A stretch of 64,000 nucleotides of DNA from Gordonia soli NBRC 108243 (GCF_000334455.1 NZ_BANX01000003.1:62001-126000), one strand, 5' to 3'; shown: positions 52,344 to 61,548, counted from the first letter of the stretch. The notes: generated from the letters alone by a model not told the origin. A program made the numbers and translations.

Positions 52344-53513
52344 TCACTCGACAGATCGCAGGAAGCAGCGCGCCACCTCGAGCCGATCACTGTCGTAGCC
52401 GTCCCACTTGGCTGCGGGTACGTCCTGGCGCCCGACCTCGCGGAATCCTCGTCGGGCGAAGAAGTCCGCGGCGTCGGCACTGACGGTCACCGCGAACAGG
52501 TTCGCGATCCCGCGCGCGCGGCAGAGGTCCGACAGCCCGTCGATCAGGAGGCCACCCGCGCCGAGCCCGGAGAACTCGGCGACCGTGATCAGGCCGGAGA
52601 CCTCGCCGAAGCCTGTGCCGGCGTAGCGGTCCACCTCCAGACCGACGATGCCCGCGAGGTGGCCGGTGCGGAGTACGCGGGCGCCGAGACCGCCGACGGC
52701 CATCCGAGCGACCTCGATCCGACTGCGCGGCTTGAGGACTCCCTCGCGTACGCCTTGGGCGACCAAGGCTTCGATGGCCGGGAAGTCGTCCACCTGCAAT
52801 TCCGCCAGATGCAGATAGCGTCCCTGGGTGAGGACGGTCCCGCGCCCGTCGAATGTGAGCAGCTCGAACTCGAGATCTTCGGCACGACACAGATTGACGC
52901 TGTACGCACCACCCGCCAGAGCATGTTCCGCGGCGGGCGCGAAGTCGTCGAGGCCTCGCTCGGTGAGGTGAGCGGCAAGACGGTCGCGGTGCACGTCGAT
53001 GTCCGCGAAGCTCCGCGGTGGGGTGCCCCAGCCGCCGCCCGGATCGGTGAGCACCATCTTCGATGCCCGCACGCTCGCGGAAACGGCGCCGGCAGTGCGT
53101 GCGACAGCAGAGGCGGCTCCTGCCCCGAGTGCTGCCCCGACCACGACGCGATGGGAATCCGCGATCGCGAGCCACAGATCGGCGACGACGTCGGCGCCCC
53201 ACTCCGTCGAGCCCTTGACGGCCAGCCCGTCGATGGCCGCGGTGATCGACTGCACATCATCTGCCGGAACCACGAAGACGAATCGCGTATCGCCCGTGCC
53301 GAACTCGCTGATCGTGCGCTTCACGGCGGTGAGCGCACCCGCGCTCAGCACGGGAAGAGCGACCACGATGGTGGTCCCGCGGAACTCCTCGATGAAGAAA
53401 TCGCGCTCCGGGAGGGGCACCCCGCCCGGAGTCAGCTCGACCGCCACCCCGCGGGGCACTTCCCGCCGGGGTCGCAGTTTGCGCGGGTTCGCCCGCAGCT
53501 CGTCCTTGGTCAT
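52344..53513 (-). CDS. NAGS-like GNAT acetyltransferase with degenerate kinase-like N-terminus
   Basis: The 389-residue product has a C-terminal GNAT domain (~residues 235-389: YLHLAELQVDDFPAIEALVAQGVREGVLKPRSRIEVARMA; GLITVAEFSGLGAGGLLIDGLSDLCRARGIANLFAVTVSADAADFFARRGFREV) like that of N-acetylglutamate synthase. The N-terminal ~230 residues follow an amino-acid-kinase-like order (ALAGGAYSVNLCRAEDLEFELLTFDGRGTVL) but lack a clear glycine-rich nucleotide loop. Classical NAGS has an AAK domain that binds arginine; here it looks degraded. The start at 53513 is the first Met of the likely folded part. Substrate unproven. Confidence 0.7.
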   Translation of the reverse strand: MTKDELRANPRKLRPRREVPRGVAVELTPGGVPLPERDFFIEEFRGTTIVVALPVLSAGALTAVKRTISEFGTGDTRFVFVVPADDVQSITAAIDGLAVKGSTEWGADVVADLWLAIADSHRVVVGAALGAGAASAVARTAGAVSASVRASKMVLTDPGGGWGTPPRSFADIDVHRDRLAAHLTERGLDDFAPAAEHALAGGAYSVNLCRAEDLEFELLTFDGRGTVLTQGRYLHLAELQVDDFPAIEALVAQGVREGVLKPRSRIEVARMAVGGLGARVLRTGHLAGIVGLEVDRYAGTGFGEVSGLITVAEFSGLGAGGLLIDGLSDLCRARGIANLFAVTVSADAADFFARRGFREVGRQDVPAAKWDGYDSDRLEVARCFLRSVE

Positions 53514-53618
53514 GCGTTTCCGGTCTTCCGTCGAGTCTCGAGTTCTCAGGATGCCACGGTCATTGACGGCGCCGACGTCGGGCGAACCGCGGATCGCCGG
53601 AAGCGGTCCACCCACGGC

Positions 53619-53963
53619 ATGATCATCGATGATCGTTCAACCGGTGTCGTGGACGACCGTGAAGCAATGGCACACGGTCTCGAGCAGTCGTACCCGCTCT
53701 ACCGCGCACTCGGTTTGGCGTCGGTCGACCACGAATCCCAGTTCGTCGAACACCTGACCGAGGCGATCAGCCTGGTCAAGGTGCGCTGGATCTTCCGCGA
53801 CAAACACGGCGATCAACTCACGGAGAGCAACGCCTACTACGTCGTGCGCCGCGACGAGGACGGGCTCCATGCTTGTGTCTGCATCCAAGTCGACAACGCC
53901 GAGAAGCTTCAGGCTCTGGCGGCCAAGCGCGACATCGATCTCGGCGAGTTCACCGGCGAATAA
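53619..53963 (+). CDS. Hypothetical, probably truncated NTF2-like protein
   Basis: The ~114-residue product (or 98 from ATG 53667) contains YPLYRALGLASVDHESQFVEHLTEAISLVKVRWIFRDKHGDQLTESNAYYVVRRDEDGLHACVCIQ. The beta-strand pattern resembles the C-terminal half of NTF2/SnoaL-like proteins, with the N-terminal helices missing. No continuation is found in other frames upstream. It may be a remnant or a short stand-alone gene. The downstream 109 bp contains nothing recognisable. Confidence 0.5.
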   Translation: MIIDDRSTGVVDDREAMAHGLEQSYPLYRALGLASVDHESQFVEHLTEAISLVKVRWIFRDKHGDQLTESNAYYVVRRDEDGLHACVCIQVDNAEKLQALAAKRDIDLGEFTGE

Positions 53964-54072
53964 TCGAGAACCGACGATCGATGTGCTCCCGAGCAGCGAT
54001 GTGGCAGACGGCTTGACCGCGCCGATGATGTCGGTGGTGATCACGAGCTGGTGATCAGCAGCTCTCCGCGGA

Positions 54073-54630
54073 TCACATTCGCGTGTCTCGACGCGGTCGT
54101 CGCCGATCGGATCCGCCGAAGAGGCCCCGGCGTCGGCGAGAGCGCTTGTCCAACCGGACTTCTTCCCGCGCCCCGATGCGCGCTACCTCGGATCGCGCCG
54201 CTCGGCGATCGGCCCACGCTGTCACGGTCGCTTCGATGTCACGAGGCATGGTGATCAGCGGCGGCCCGACGGGCAACTGCAATCGAGCCTGCCTGACCTT
54301 CTCGTTGAACTCGGCGACCTCGTGCCGAACGTCGTTCTCGCTCGACAACTGATCGAGAAGCTCATCCAGAGCGGAGTCATCCTTGCGCAACTGAATCGAT
54401 GGCGGCAGAAAGGGCAGCCCTTCACGTTTCATGAAGCTCTTGAGCCACCAGTCCGGGTCATGCGCATCGGACAGATCGAGTGGCTGACCACTCCCGGGAA
54501 GGTCATCGAAGTCTCCCCGCTCGATCGCCTTCCGAATATGCATGTCGGCGAGCAGTGCGATCGCTGTCTCCGAGTCGAAAGCGAAAGCGGACGGATTACA
54601 GAACGTCAGGGACAGCGGGTGCTCTTGCAT
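54073..54630 (-). CDS. DUF1992 (DnaJ-homologue subfamily C-type) protein
   Basis: The 185-residue product contains the DUF1992 core: ADMHIRKAIERGDFDDLPGSGQPLDLSD and DPDWWLKSFMKREGLPFLPPSIQLRKD, followed by a helical segment and a basic tail (RLDKRSRRRRGLFGG). The family is widespread and uncharacterised in bacteria; the eukaryotic relative is DNAJC28, but no J-domain is present. It is divergent from the TetR gene. Confidence 0.83.
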   Translation of the reverse strand: MQEHPLSLTFCNPSAFAFDSETAIALLADMHIRKAIERGDFDDLPGSGQPLDLSDAHDPDWWLKSFMKREGLPFLPPSIQLRKDDSALDELLDQLSSENDVRHEVAEFNEKVRQARLQLPVGPPLITMPRDIEATVTAWADRRAARSEVARIGAREEVRLDKRSRRRRGLFGGSDRRRPRRDTRM

Positions 54631-54705
54631 AGGCGGCGCTCCGAGTCGCGAAACTTTCTAGGTCAGCTGTATTATGTCACACGTATTGTAAAAGGAGGAG
54701 CGGAT

Positions 54706-55308
54706 ATGCCAAAGGTGGTCGACCACCACGAGCGCCGTGAGTCGATCGCTCAGGCGCTCTGGCGTGTCGTCGATCAGCATGGCTCGATACACGCAACGAT
54801 GCGTGAAGTCGCTCGTGAGGCAGGGGTCTCGTTGGGGCAGTTACAGCACTACTTCTCCTCGCGCGCAGAGATGTTGGCCTTCGCAACGGAGTTTGCTTCC
54901 GAGCAGACATCGCGTCGAATAGCGCGAAGCCTGAGCGCACTGGAGCAACCTCCGCATCCTCGCGACGTGCTGCGAACAGTCCTGACGGAGATGCTCCCGC
55001 TGCGGCCCGACTCCCGCATCACCAGTCGAATGAACGCCGCGTACGTGCTCGAAGCGATGCACGACCCGTCGTTGCGTCACCAGGTCGGCCTCGGACTGCG
55101 GGATGGCCGCGCAATGATCGAACGCCTCATCCGGGAGGCGATCAACCAGAGACACATCCGCCACGATCGCGATCCGATCATCGAAACCGACCTGGTCCTG
55201 GCATTGACCGGCCTCGCCCCCCTCCTCGACCTCGACGTCATCGAACCGCAAGCGGCGCTCGCAGCCATCGACCAACACCTCGATCGCCTCTTCGACACTG
55301 CGACATGA
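54706..55308 (+). CDS. TetR-family transcriptional regulator
   Basis: The 200-residue product has an HTH (HHERRESIAQALWRVVDQHGSIHATMREVAREAGVSLGQLQHYFSSRAEML) with a helical ligand domain of TetR_C-6 (BetI-like) type. A very strong ribosome binding site (AAAGGAGGAG) precedes ATG 54706. The 75-bp divergent region to the DUF1992 gene is AT-rich and has GTATT repeated 14 bp apart (54669 and 54683), where an operator is likely. Codon use is slightly lower in GC at the start. Confidence 0.88.
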   Translation: MPKVVDHHERRESIAQALWRVVDQHGSIHATMREVAREAGVSLGQLQHYFSSRAEMLAFATEFASEQTSRRIARSLSALEQPPHPRDVLRTVLTEMLPLRPDSRITSRMNAAYVLEAMHDPSLRHQVGLGLRDGRAMIERLIREAINQRHIRHDRDPIIETDLVLALTGLAPLLDLDVIEPQAALAAIDQHLDRLFDTAT

Positions 55309-55391
55309 CTTGGCCGTGAGCTCATCGCCAGGCGATCTTGCGGATGGCGTCACGCAGCGAAATTGTCGGTGGGCGAATGTATGTTCGAAGT

Positions 55392-56986
55392 ATGTCCACC
55401 GCAGGAGTTCTCGAGACCGAAGCGGCCGCGCCGTCGGTCGTCTCGAAGCTCGCTGCCGACGAGCATCTCGGTGCCGACGAGCTCGTCGAGATTCTGGCGC
55501 ACTGCAATTCGGTCAGCGCATCTGCCGACTATCGGATGTTGCAGGCGGCCAGCCTCATCCACGAAGAACGCGAGGAGGACCATCTCGCCGAGCTCGGTGA
55601 GACACACACCGGAGCCGCAGCATCGGTCGACGAGCTCGTGGCCACGGCTGCCGCGGGCAACGCGGGCGTCGATCCGCGCGCACAGTACGGACCTGACGGA
55701 CTCGAGCGCGCCATCTGCGAAGTCGGTGCCGTCCTCTGCGTTCCGCCCGCGCGTGCTCGGGAATTGATCGTCGCCGGGTCGGCGCTGCGCTACCGGCTCC
55801 GGTGGACCGGGCACTTCCTCGCCATCGGCCGAATCGACCTCGATCGATTCCTCGTCGCGGTGTCGCGAACTCACCTGTGCTCGCCGGAGTCCATCGAGCT
55901 CGTCGACGCGGCTCTCGCCGAGCAACTCGTGAATCGTCCGCCCATGTCGACCACACGCTTTCGCGCGCTGGTGGACTCGGTGGTGGCCGGCGTCGACCCC
56001 GCAGCGGTCCGCCGACGTCGAGAACTCGCCGACGCCGACCGCGACGTCGTCATCACGCCCGACCGCCATTCGCCCGGCCAAGGCCGCGTCAGCGCCAATC
56101 TGCCCCTCGTGTCCACCGCCGAACTCGACGCCCGTCTCGAGGCGATGTCCGCAGCTGTACATCCCGCAGATCCCCGCACCTCGCGACAGCGCCGTGCCGA
56201 TGCGCTGATGGCTCTCGCCCGCGGTGAGCAGTCGCTGACCTGTGCATGCGAGGACTGCGCTCATCGCGAGCCCACGCCGGCCCCAGCGACGAGTCACATG
56301 GACCCGGACAACTCGCCCATCGATGCGAACGGCCCCGATGAGAATTCCCACTCCGCCCTTTCGGGAGCAGATCATCTAGCGCGCCCGATGTTCCACATCG
56401 TGGTGAACCTGTCCACCCTGGTCGGCCTCGACGACGATCCCGGATGGCTCGACGGTTCCGGCGTGATCGACGCGGACACGATGCGAGCGCTCCTCGCCGA
56501 GGCGCGTCGCAGTTACGTGCACGCCGAACAACCGAACACGTCGGACCTCACCTACACGCCCGGCCGTCGACTGCAGGCTCTCGTCCGGGCAGGCGAGTTG
56601 TGCTGCGCCTTCCCCGGTTGCACCAATCCGGTGCGAACGGCGGATCTCGATCACACCCGCCCGTTCGACCACGACGATCCGACGTCGGGTGGTCTCACCA
56701 CGGCATCCAATCTGAAGCCGCTGTGCCGCCTGCACCACCGCGCGAAGACCTTCACCGCATGGCTGGACTACCAGGACCAGCTCGGGACCGTCTTCTTCCA
56801 GTCGCCGACCGGCCACATGTTCATCGGGAACGGCTACACAGGGCGAGACCTCTTCCCGCACCTACGGATTGCCGACCGACCACCCGTCCAGCGAGCAAAC
56901 GGCTCGCGAACCTCCGCCATCGAGCACGCGTCGCGCATCAACGCGCGATCGATCGCTGGAACGAGGAGAACCCGCCGCCGTTCTGA
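55392..56986 (+). CDS. DUF222/HNH endonuclease (13E12-type element), frameshifted near its 3' end
   Basis: The product of ~530 residues has an N-terminal helical DUF222 domain (to ~430) and a C-terminal HNH nuclease: LCCAFPGCTNPVRTADLDHTRPFDHDDPTSGGLTTASNLKPLCRLHHRAKTF, with HNH and zinc-cysteine residues intact. After about 56890 the sequence expected for the family end (SKRLANLRHRARVAHQRAIDRWNEENPPPF, then TGA at 56984-56986) lies in the -1 frame. A single missing base around 56892 (CAGCGAGC for CAGCCGAGC) explains it. Unshifted, the frame runs through the next gene's antisense to 57872. It is either a real mutation or a sequencing error. Start 55392 follows the conserved upstream leader seen with this family. 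Confidence 0.85.
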
Positions 56987-56987
56987 G

Positions 56988-57998
56988 TCAGCCGACGACG
57001 ATCGGGCGGGTGGCGTCGTTGGCTGCACGCAGGGTGTCCGCAGCGACCTGCAGACCTTCGAGCGGCCCGAACTCGACGTCTTCGTGTTCGATGTTGACCC
57101 ACATGTCCGGATCGACCTTCTCCAGCGCGAGCAGGAACCGCGACCAGAACTCGCGGTCATGACCACGCCCGACCGCGACGAAGTCCCACGCGGAATCCTC
57201 GGGCCACTTGTTCACCACATGTCGCCCACCCAGACCCGTCGGATTCTGATCGCGCGGGATCCGGGTGAACCGATCGTCGAGCACACCGTGAATGCGGCAG
57301 TTGTCGTTGATCCGCGTGTCCTTGGCCGCAGCGTGAAACACCAACGGACCCAACCACTCGATCGCGGCCACCGGATCGATGCCTTGCCAGAACAGGTGCG
57401 ACGGATCCATCTCCGCACCCACACTCGTCGCACCGACCTTGTCCACCAACCGCTTCAAGGTCGGCGGATTGAACACCAGATTCTGCGGATGCATCTCGAT
57501 CGCGACCTTCACGCCGTTCTCCCGGGCCAACGCGTCGATCTCCGACCAGAACGGGACCGCCACCTCATCCCACTGGTAGTCCAACGAATCCAGATAGCCC
57601 GAATCCCACGTGTTCACATGCCACGCCGGCCACCGTCCTCCTGGATGCGCCTGCGGCAGTCCCGACATCGTCACCACCCGGTCCACACCCAGCAATCCCG
57701 CCACCCGGATCGCGTTCCGCAGATCGTCTGCGTCCTCGGGCCCCACCTCCGGATCCGGATGCAACGGATTGCCGTTGCAGTTCAATCCGGCGATCGAGAC
57801 CCCCGTACCGTCGAACTCCGCCAGGTACTGCGCCGCCGACACCTCACCGGACAGCAACTGCCGCACCGGTAGATGCGGCGTCGACAAGAACCCACCCGCA
57901 TTGATCTCGGCTCCGGTCAGACCCACCGACGAGATCACCTCCAGTGCCTCACGCAGCGGACGGTCGTGCAGGATCGCGGTGTAGACACCGAGCTTCAT
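56988..57998 (-). CDS. Sugar phosphate isomerase/epimerase (IolE/xylose-isomerase-like TIM barrel)
   Basis: The 336-residue AP-endonuclease-family-2 barrel contains MKLGVYTAILHDRPLREALEVISSVGLTGAEINAGG, NCNGNPLHPD, GVKVAIEMHPQNLVFNPPTLKRLVDKV, GAEMDPSHLFWQGIDPVAAIEWLG, VFHAAAKDTRIN and WVNIEHEDVEF. The acidic and His residues fit a divalent-metal site. It probably isomerises or dehydrates a sugar acid or inosose-like compound. It is followed on the same strand by nothing and preceded 44 bp away by the sugar porter, so the two likely form one operon under LacI control. Confidence 0.88.
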   Translation of the reverse strand: MKLGVYTAILHDRPLREALEVISSVGLTGAEINAGGFLSTPHLPVRQLLSGEVSAAQYLAEFDGTGVSIAGLNCNGNPLHPDPEVGPEDADDLRNAIRVAGLLGVDRVVTMSGLPQAHPGGRWPAWHVNTWDSGYLDSLDYQWDEVAVPFWSEIDALARENGVKVAIEMHPQNLVFNPPTLKRLVDKVGATSVGAEMDPSHLFWQGIDPVAAIEWLGPLVFHAAAKDTRINDNCRIHGVLDDRFTRIPRDQNPTGLGGRHVVNKWPEDSAWDFVAVGRGHDREFWSRFLLALEKVDPDMWVNIEHEDVEFGPLEGLQVAADTLRAANDATRPIVVG

Positions 57999-58041
57999 GG
58001 TTGACGAACCTTTCTGGATCGAGATCGATCGAGTGGAGTGT

Positions 58042-59469
58042 TCAGCGCGTGGCAGCCGGGTGGAGACCGGATACGCCGACGGCGGTGTCGTGATGCTTCT
58101 CGAGGTGCTCCTCCAGCAATTCCAACGAGATGCCCTTGGTCTCCGGAACCGTCCGGTAGACGAACGAGAACGAGGCGATGTTGACGAGCACGAAGAGGCC
58201 GAACGTGCCGGTGGAGCCGAGGGCCGAATTGAGGACCGGGAACAGGAACGAGATGAGCGCGTTGGTGCACCACAGCACGAACACCGCGATGCCCATGGCG
58301 AAGCCGCGGACACTCAGAGGGAAGATCTCCGAGAGCAGCAGCCACACGCAGGTGCCGATGAACATCTGCACGAACGCGACGAACAGGATCATGCACGCGA
58401 GGATGATGTAGCTCCGCGACGTCGACTCCGGCAGTAGGAACACCAACGCGAGTGCGGCCTGCGATGCCGCGACGCCGGCGAACCCGATCAGCAGCATCGT
58501 GCGTCGCCCGAGGTAACCCAGCAGGATGATGCCGACGATTGTGGTGACCACCGAGGTGACGCCCACGGCGATGGTGGCGACCAGGGCCGCACTCACACCG
58601 AGACCGCTCTCCTCGAGGATCGTCGGGGCGTAGTAGTTCACGGTGTTGATACCCGTCGCCTGCTGGACGATGGCGAGGCCACATCCGATCAGGACGATCC
58701 GACGAATCCACGGCACGTCGCGCAGCACCGACATCGGCGATCGCGGTGAGGTGACCATGGTCGTCGTGTGTTCCACGATGGTCGTGTACTCGGTCTCGAC
58801 CTCCGACTCGCTGCGGCTCAGCGCCAACACTCCCCGCGCATCGGCGAATCGTCCCTTCAACGCGTACCACCGCGGCGAATCCGGCAAGACCAGCATGCCG
58901 ATCACCAGGGCGACCGCAGGGATCGCGGCGACCGACAGCATGATCCGCCACACGTGCGGGTCGGTGACCAGGTGGTCGAGCAGCGCATTCATCGCAAATG
59001 CGAGCATCTGTCCGGTGACGATCATCAACTCGTTGATCGTGACCATGCGACCGCGCCGCTCGGCGGGCGCCATCTCGGCCAGGTAGAGCGGGCAGGTCAC
59101 GGCCGCCGCACCGACGCCCAGGCCGAGGATGATGCGAGCGATGACCATCGCGGTCACCGTCGGCGCGAGCGCACAGGCGAGCGCGCCGACCAGGAACACC
59201 GCGCCGCAGAGCAGCAACGTTCGCTTGCGCCCCAGGCGGTCGGCGACACGACCTCCGAACAGCGCACCGAACGCGGCACCGGGGAACAGCAGCGAACTCA
59301 CCACGATCGCCTCGGTGACCGACGTGAGCTGCAGGTCGTCCTTCATGTACAGCAGCGCACCGGAGATGACGCCGGTGTCGTAGCCGAACAGGAGTCCACC
59401 GAGTGTCGCGATGACGGTGAGTTTGGTCAGAAAGCGCCCGTTGGCCGGGGCCGCTGCCGGAGCGGTCAT
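58042..59469 (-). CDS. Sugar porter (MFS) transporter
   Basis: The 475-residue, 12-TM product has the sugar-porter signatures GRVADRLGRKRTLL, LPDSPRWYALKGRFADARGVL, QQATGINTVNYYAPTIL, GRRTMLLIGFAG and VPETKGISLELLEEHL. It imports a sugar or polyol by proton symport; inositol and galactose carriers carry the same motifs. It is first in the minus-strand unit with the isomerase. Its start is 25 bp from the LacI operator. Confidence 0.93.
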   Translation of the reverse strand: MTAPAAAPANGRFLTKLTVIATLGGLLFGYDTGVISGALLYMKDDLQLTSVTEAIVVSSLLFPGAAFGALFGGRVADRLGRKRTLLLCGAVFLVGALACALAPTVTAMVIARIILGLGVGAAAVTCPLYLAEMAPAERRGRMVTINELMIVTGQMLAFAMNALLDHLVTDPHVWRIMLSVAAIPAVALVIGMLVLPDSPRWYALKGRFADARGVLALSRSESEVETEYTTIVEHTTTMVTSPRSPMSVLRDVPWIRRIVLIGCGLAIVQQATGINTVNYYAPTILEESGLGVSAALVATIAVGVTSVVTTIVGIILLGYLGRRTMLLIGFAGVAASQAALALVFLLPESTSRSYIILACMILFVAFVQMFIGTCVWLLLSEIFPLSVRGFAMGIAVFVLWCTNALISFLFPVLNSALGSTGTFGLFVLVNIASFSFVYRTVPETKGISLELLEEHLEKHHDTAVGVSGLHPAATR

Positions 59470-59493
59470 GATCTACCTCGATCTGCGGTCGTA

Positions 59494-59518
59494 TAACGCG
59501 CGTTAGTAACGCGCGTGA
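59494..59518. promoter_or_regulatory. Tandem LacI-type operator
   Basis: TAACGCGCGTTA (59494-59505) is a perfect 12-bp palindrome with central CG, as LacI-family operators have. A second copy with one mismatch, TAACGCGCGTGA (59507-59518), follows after one base. They lie 25 bp upstream of the transporter start and 63 bp before the LacI GTG, so one site pair can control both directions. Confidence 0.85.
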
Positions 59519-59580
59519 GCACTACTATGAGTGGTCACGACCGAATGTGTCAACCGTCACTATCGAGACAAGGATGTGAA

Positions 59581-60621
59581 GTGCCACCGACCACCAGCAA
59601 CGGCCGCTCACGTCGGCGACCGACCATGGCCGACGTCGCCGCGCAGGCAGGCGTCTCGCGCACCCTCGTGTCCTTCGTGCTCGACGGCAAACCCGGTGCC
59701 AGCGAAGACACCAAGCGGCGCGTCCTCGCCGTGGCCGCCGAACTCGGCTATCGACCGGATGCGGCCGCGCAACTCCTCGCCCTCGGCCGTAGCCGCACCC
59801 TCGGTGTCCTCCTCGACATGTCCCAGCTCTTCGAAGGCGAACTCGTCACCAACATCTATCCCGCCGCAGAGGCGGTCGGACACGACGTGCTGCTGACCGC
59901 GAATCTGCGCGGCCGTACCGAGGCCGCCGCCATGGAGTCGTTGCTCAGCCACCGGTGCGGCGCACTGATCCTGCTCGGACCGTCGTCATCGACCGACGAA
60001 CTGGTCGAACTCTCCGAGCGCGCACCCCTCGTCGTCGTCGGGCGACGCCTGCCGAAGTCGGCGACCACGGGGATGATCGGGACCGTCCGCACCAACGACA
60101 CCAAGGGCATGGGGTTGGCGGTGGACTATCTCGTCGACCTCGGACACCGGGACATCGCGCACGTCGACGGCGGCGACGATCCGGGATCCGCGGACCGCCG
60201 CAACGGATACCGCGCCGCGATGCGCAGACACGGTCTCGACGAGTCGGTGCGGGTCATCCCGGGCGCACACACCGAGGAGGCGGGCGCCGCTGCGGGACAG
60301 GTCATCATGCGGTCGCACCGACTCCCCACGGCGATCCTGGCCGGCAACGACCGTTGCGCACTCGGACTGCTCGACGTCTTCAGCCGGGCCGGCATCCGGG
60401 TCCCCGATGACATCTCACTGATGGGGTACGACGACAGCCGCCTGTCGGACAGTCCGAGGATCGACCTCTCGACCGTGCATCAAGACGCCGACGGTTTGGC
60501 GACCCGAGCGGTCGAGACCGCGGTCGGCCTACTCGGCGACACCCTCTCCGCAGGCGGAGACATCGTGCTCGAGCCGACACTGAGGATCCGAGGTACGACG
60601 ACCGCCCGGGCCGACGCCTGA
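59581..60621 (+). CDS. LacI-family transcriptional regulator
   Basis: The ~346-residue product has an N-terminal LacI HTH and hinge (RPTMADVAAQAGVSRTLVSFVLDGKPGASEDTKRRVLAVAAELGYRPD) and a periplasmic-binding-like effector domain (TLGVLLDMSQLFEGE; NDRCALGLLDVFSRAGIRVPDDISLMGYDD). GTG 59581 with AAGGA six bases upstream is preferred; in-frame starts further up, from 59515, overlap the operator region. It is expected to repress the divergent transporter-isomerase unit until the sugar (or derivative) binds. Confidence 0.92.
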   Translation: MPPTTSNGRSRRRPTMADVAAQAGVSRTLVSFVLDGKPGASEDTKRRVLAVAAELGYRPDAAAQLLALGRSRTLGVLLDMSQLFEGELVTNIYPAAEAVGHDVLLTANLRGRTEAAAMESLLSHRCGALILLGPSSSTDELVELSERAPLVVVGRRLPKSATTGMIGTVRTNDTKGMGLAVDYLVDLGHRDIAHVDGGDDPGSADRRNGYRAAMRRHGLDESVRVIPGAHTEEAGAAAGQVIMRSHRLPTAILAGNDRCALGLLDVFSRAGIRVPDDISLMGYDDSRLSDSPRIDLSTVHQDADGLATRAVETAVGLLGDTLSAGGDIVLEPTLRIRGTTTARADA

Positions 60622-60627
60622 TCCGCC

Positions 60628-61149
60628 TCAGCCCGCGTCGACGACCTCCTGCTGAATCCCCAGGTAGTAGGCCTGCTGGGCCGGGTAGTAGTCGTCGAAG
60701 TCGATGAGCTCGGGGTCGGCGCCGGTGGCGGCCGCGACCAGGCGATCGAGGTAGTACTCCCACCCCGGTCCGGTGTTCTCGATGGTCGCCACATCGTCGA
60801 TGATCTGGCTCAACGTGAGGGTGGTGACGCCCTCGACCTCGGTCAGTTCGGCGATGAGGTCCCACGTGCCGAAGTCGTCGGTGGTGTGCACCTGGAGCAC
60901 CGTCGGCGGTTCGCACCTGCGGATGTCGTAGCGCGCAGGCGTCATGTTTTCATCCCCCTCGGCGTTCATCGTGAACTGCACGTGACCGTCCGCGGGGTCG
61001 CCGGTCCAGTACCCGATCCACCGTGCGAGACGGTCGGATTCGGTGATGGCATCCCACACATCGGCCGCAGGTGCTCTGAACGTGCGCTGAAAGGACACCG
61101 CGGGGCCCTCGGCACGGCGCTGGAAGAAACCGGAAGGGGTGGTGGTCAT
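60628..61149 (-). CDS. SRPBCC/AHSA1-family protein
   Basis: The 173-residue product has a START/AHSA1-like fold: VSFQRTFRAPAADVWDAITESDRLARWIGYWTGDPADG, VLQVHTTDDFGTWDLIAELTEVEGVTTLTLSQII and GPGWEYYLDRLVAAATG. The family binds hydrophobic ligands or chaperones. Its ATG overlaps the ArsR gene stop by 4 bp, the usual ArsR/SRPBCC pair. Ends near the convergent lacI (6 bp). Confidence 0.9.
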   Translation of the reverse strand: MTTTPSGFFQRRAEGPAVSFQRTFRAPAADVWDAITESDRLARWIGYWTGDPADGHVQFTMNAEGDENMTPARYDIRRCEPPTVLQVHTTDDFGTWDLIAELTEVEGVTTLTLSQIIDDVATIENTGPGWEYYLDRLVAAATGADPELIDFDDYYPAQQAYYLGIQQEVVDAG

Positions 61150-61541
61150 GCGGACTCCTCGTGTGTCGATGTCGATGGTCGGTTCGAGCGATCGGCGCGC
61201 TTGTCGCGCACGGTCCGTCGCACCTCGGTCTCGAGCGCGTCGAGTGCGAACTCGGCGACCGGAGGTCGTGATGGTGGTGTGCCGGCGCCACGTTCGGCCA
61301 CGGCGGCGATGAAGTCCGACACCTCCTGTAGCGGAGCCGGTTCCACGCGATAGTGACGCTCCCGACCGTGCTCGTCCGCCGACACCAGCCCGACGTCGGC
61401 CAACACCCGCAGGTGCCGGCTGATGGCCGGCCGCGAGACGTCGTGCTCCGACGTCAGGTCGACCACCCGGGCCGGTCCCGTCGCCAACGTCAGCAGGATG
61501 CTGCGGCGGATCGGGTCGGCGAGGGCATCGAAGATGCTCAT
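61146..61541 (-). CDS. ArsR-family transcriptional regulator
   Basis: The 131-residue winged-helix product contains MSIFDALADPIRRSILLTLATGPARVVDLTSEHDVSRPAISRHLRVLADVGLVSADEHGRERHYRVEPAPLQEV. It has no CxC metal site, fitting the metal-independent ArsR subgroup paired with SRPBCC proteins. A perfect palindrome begins 8 bp upstream of the start, consistent with autorepression. Confidence 0.92.
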   Translation of the reverse strand: MSIFDALADPIRRSILLTLATGPARVVDLTSEHDVSRPAISRHLRVLADVGLVSADEHGRERHYRVEPAPLQEVSDFIAAVAERGAGTPPSRPPVAEFALDALETEVRRTVRDKRADRSNRPSTSTHEESA

Positions 61542-61548
61542 GCACGAA

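Noticed and set aside
56987-57872. Extension of the DUF222/HNH frame to 844 codons
   Set aside because: The extra part is antisense to the isomerase gene and the real family C-terminus is present in the -1 frame ending at 56986.
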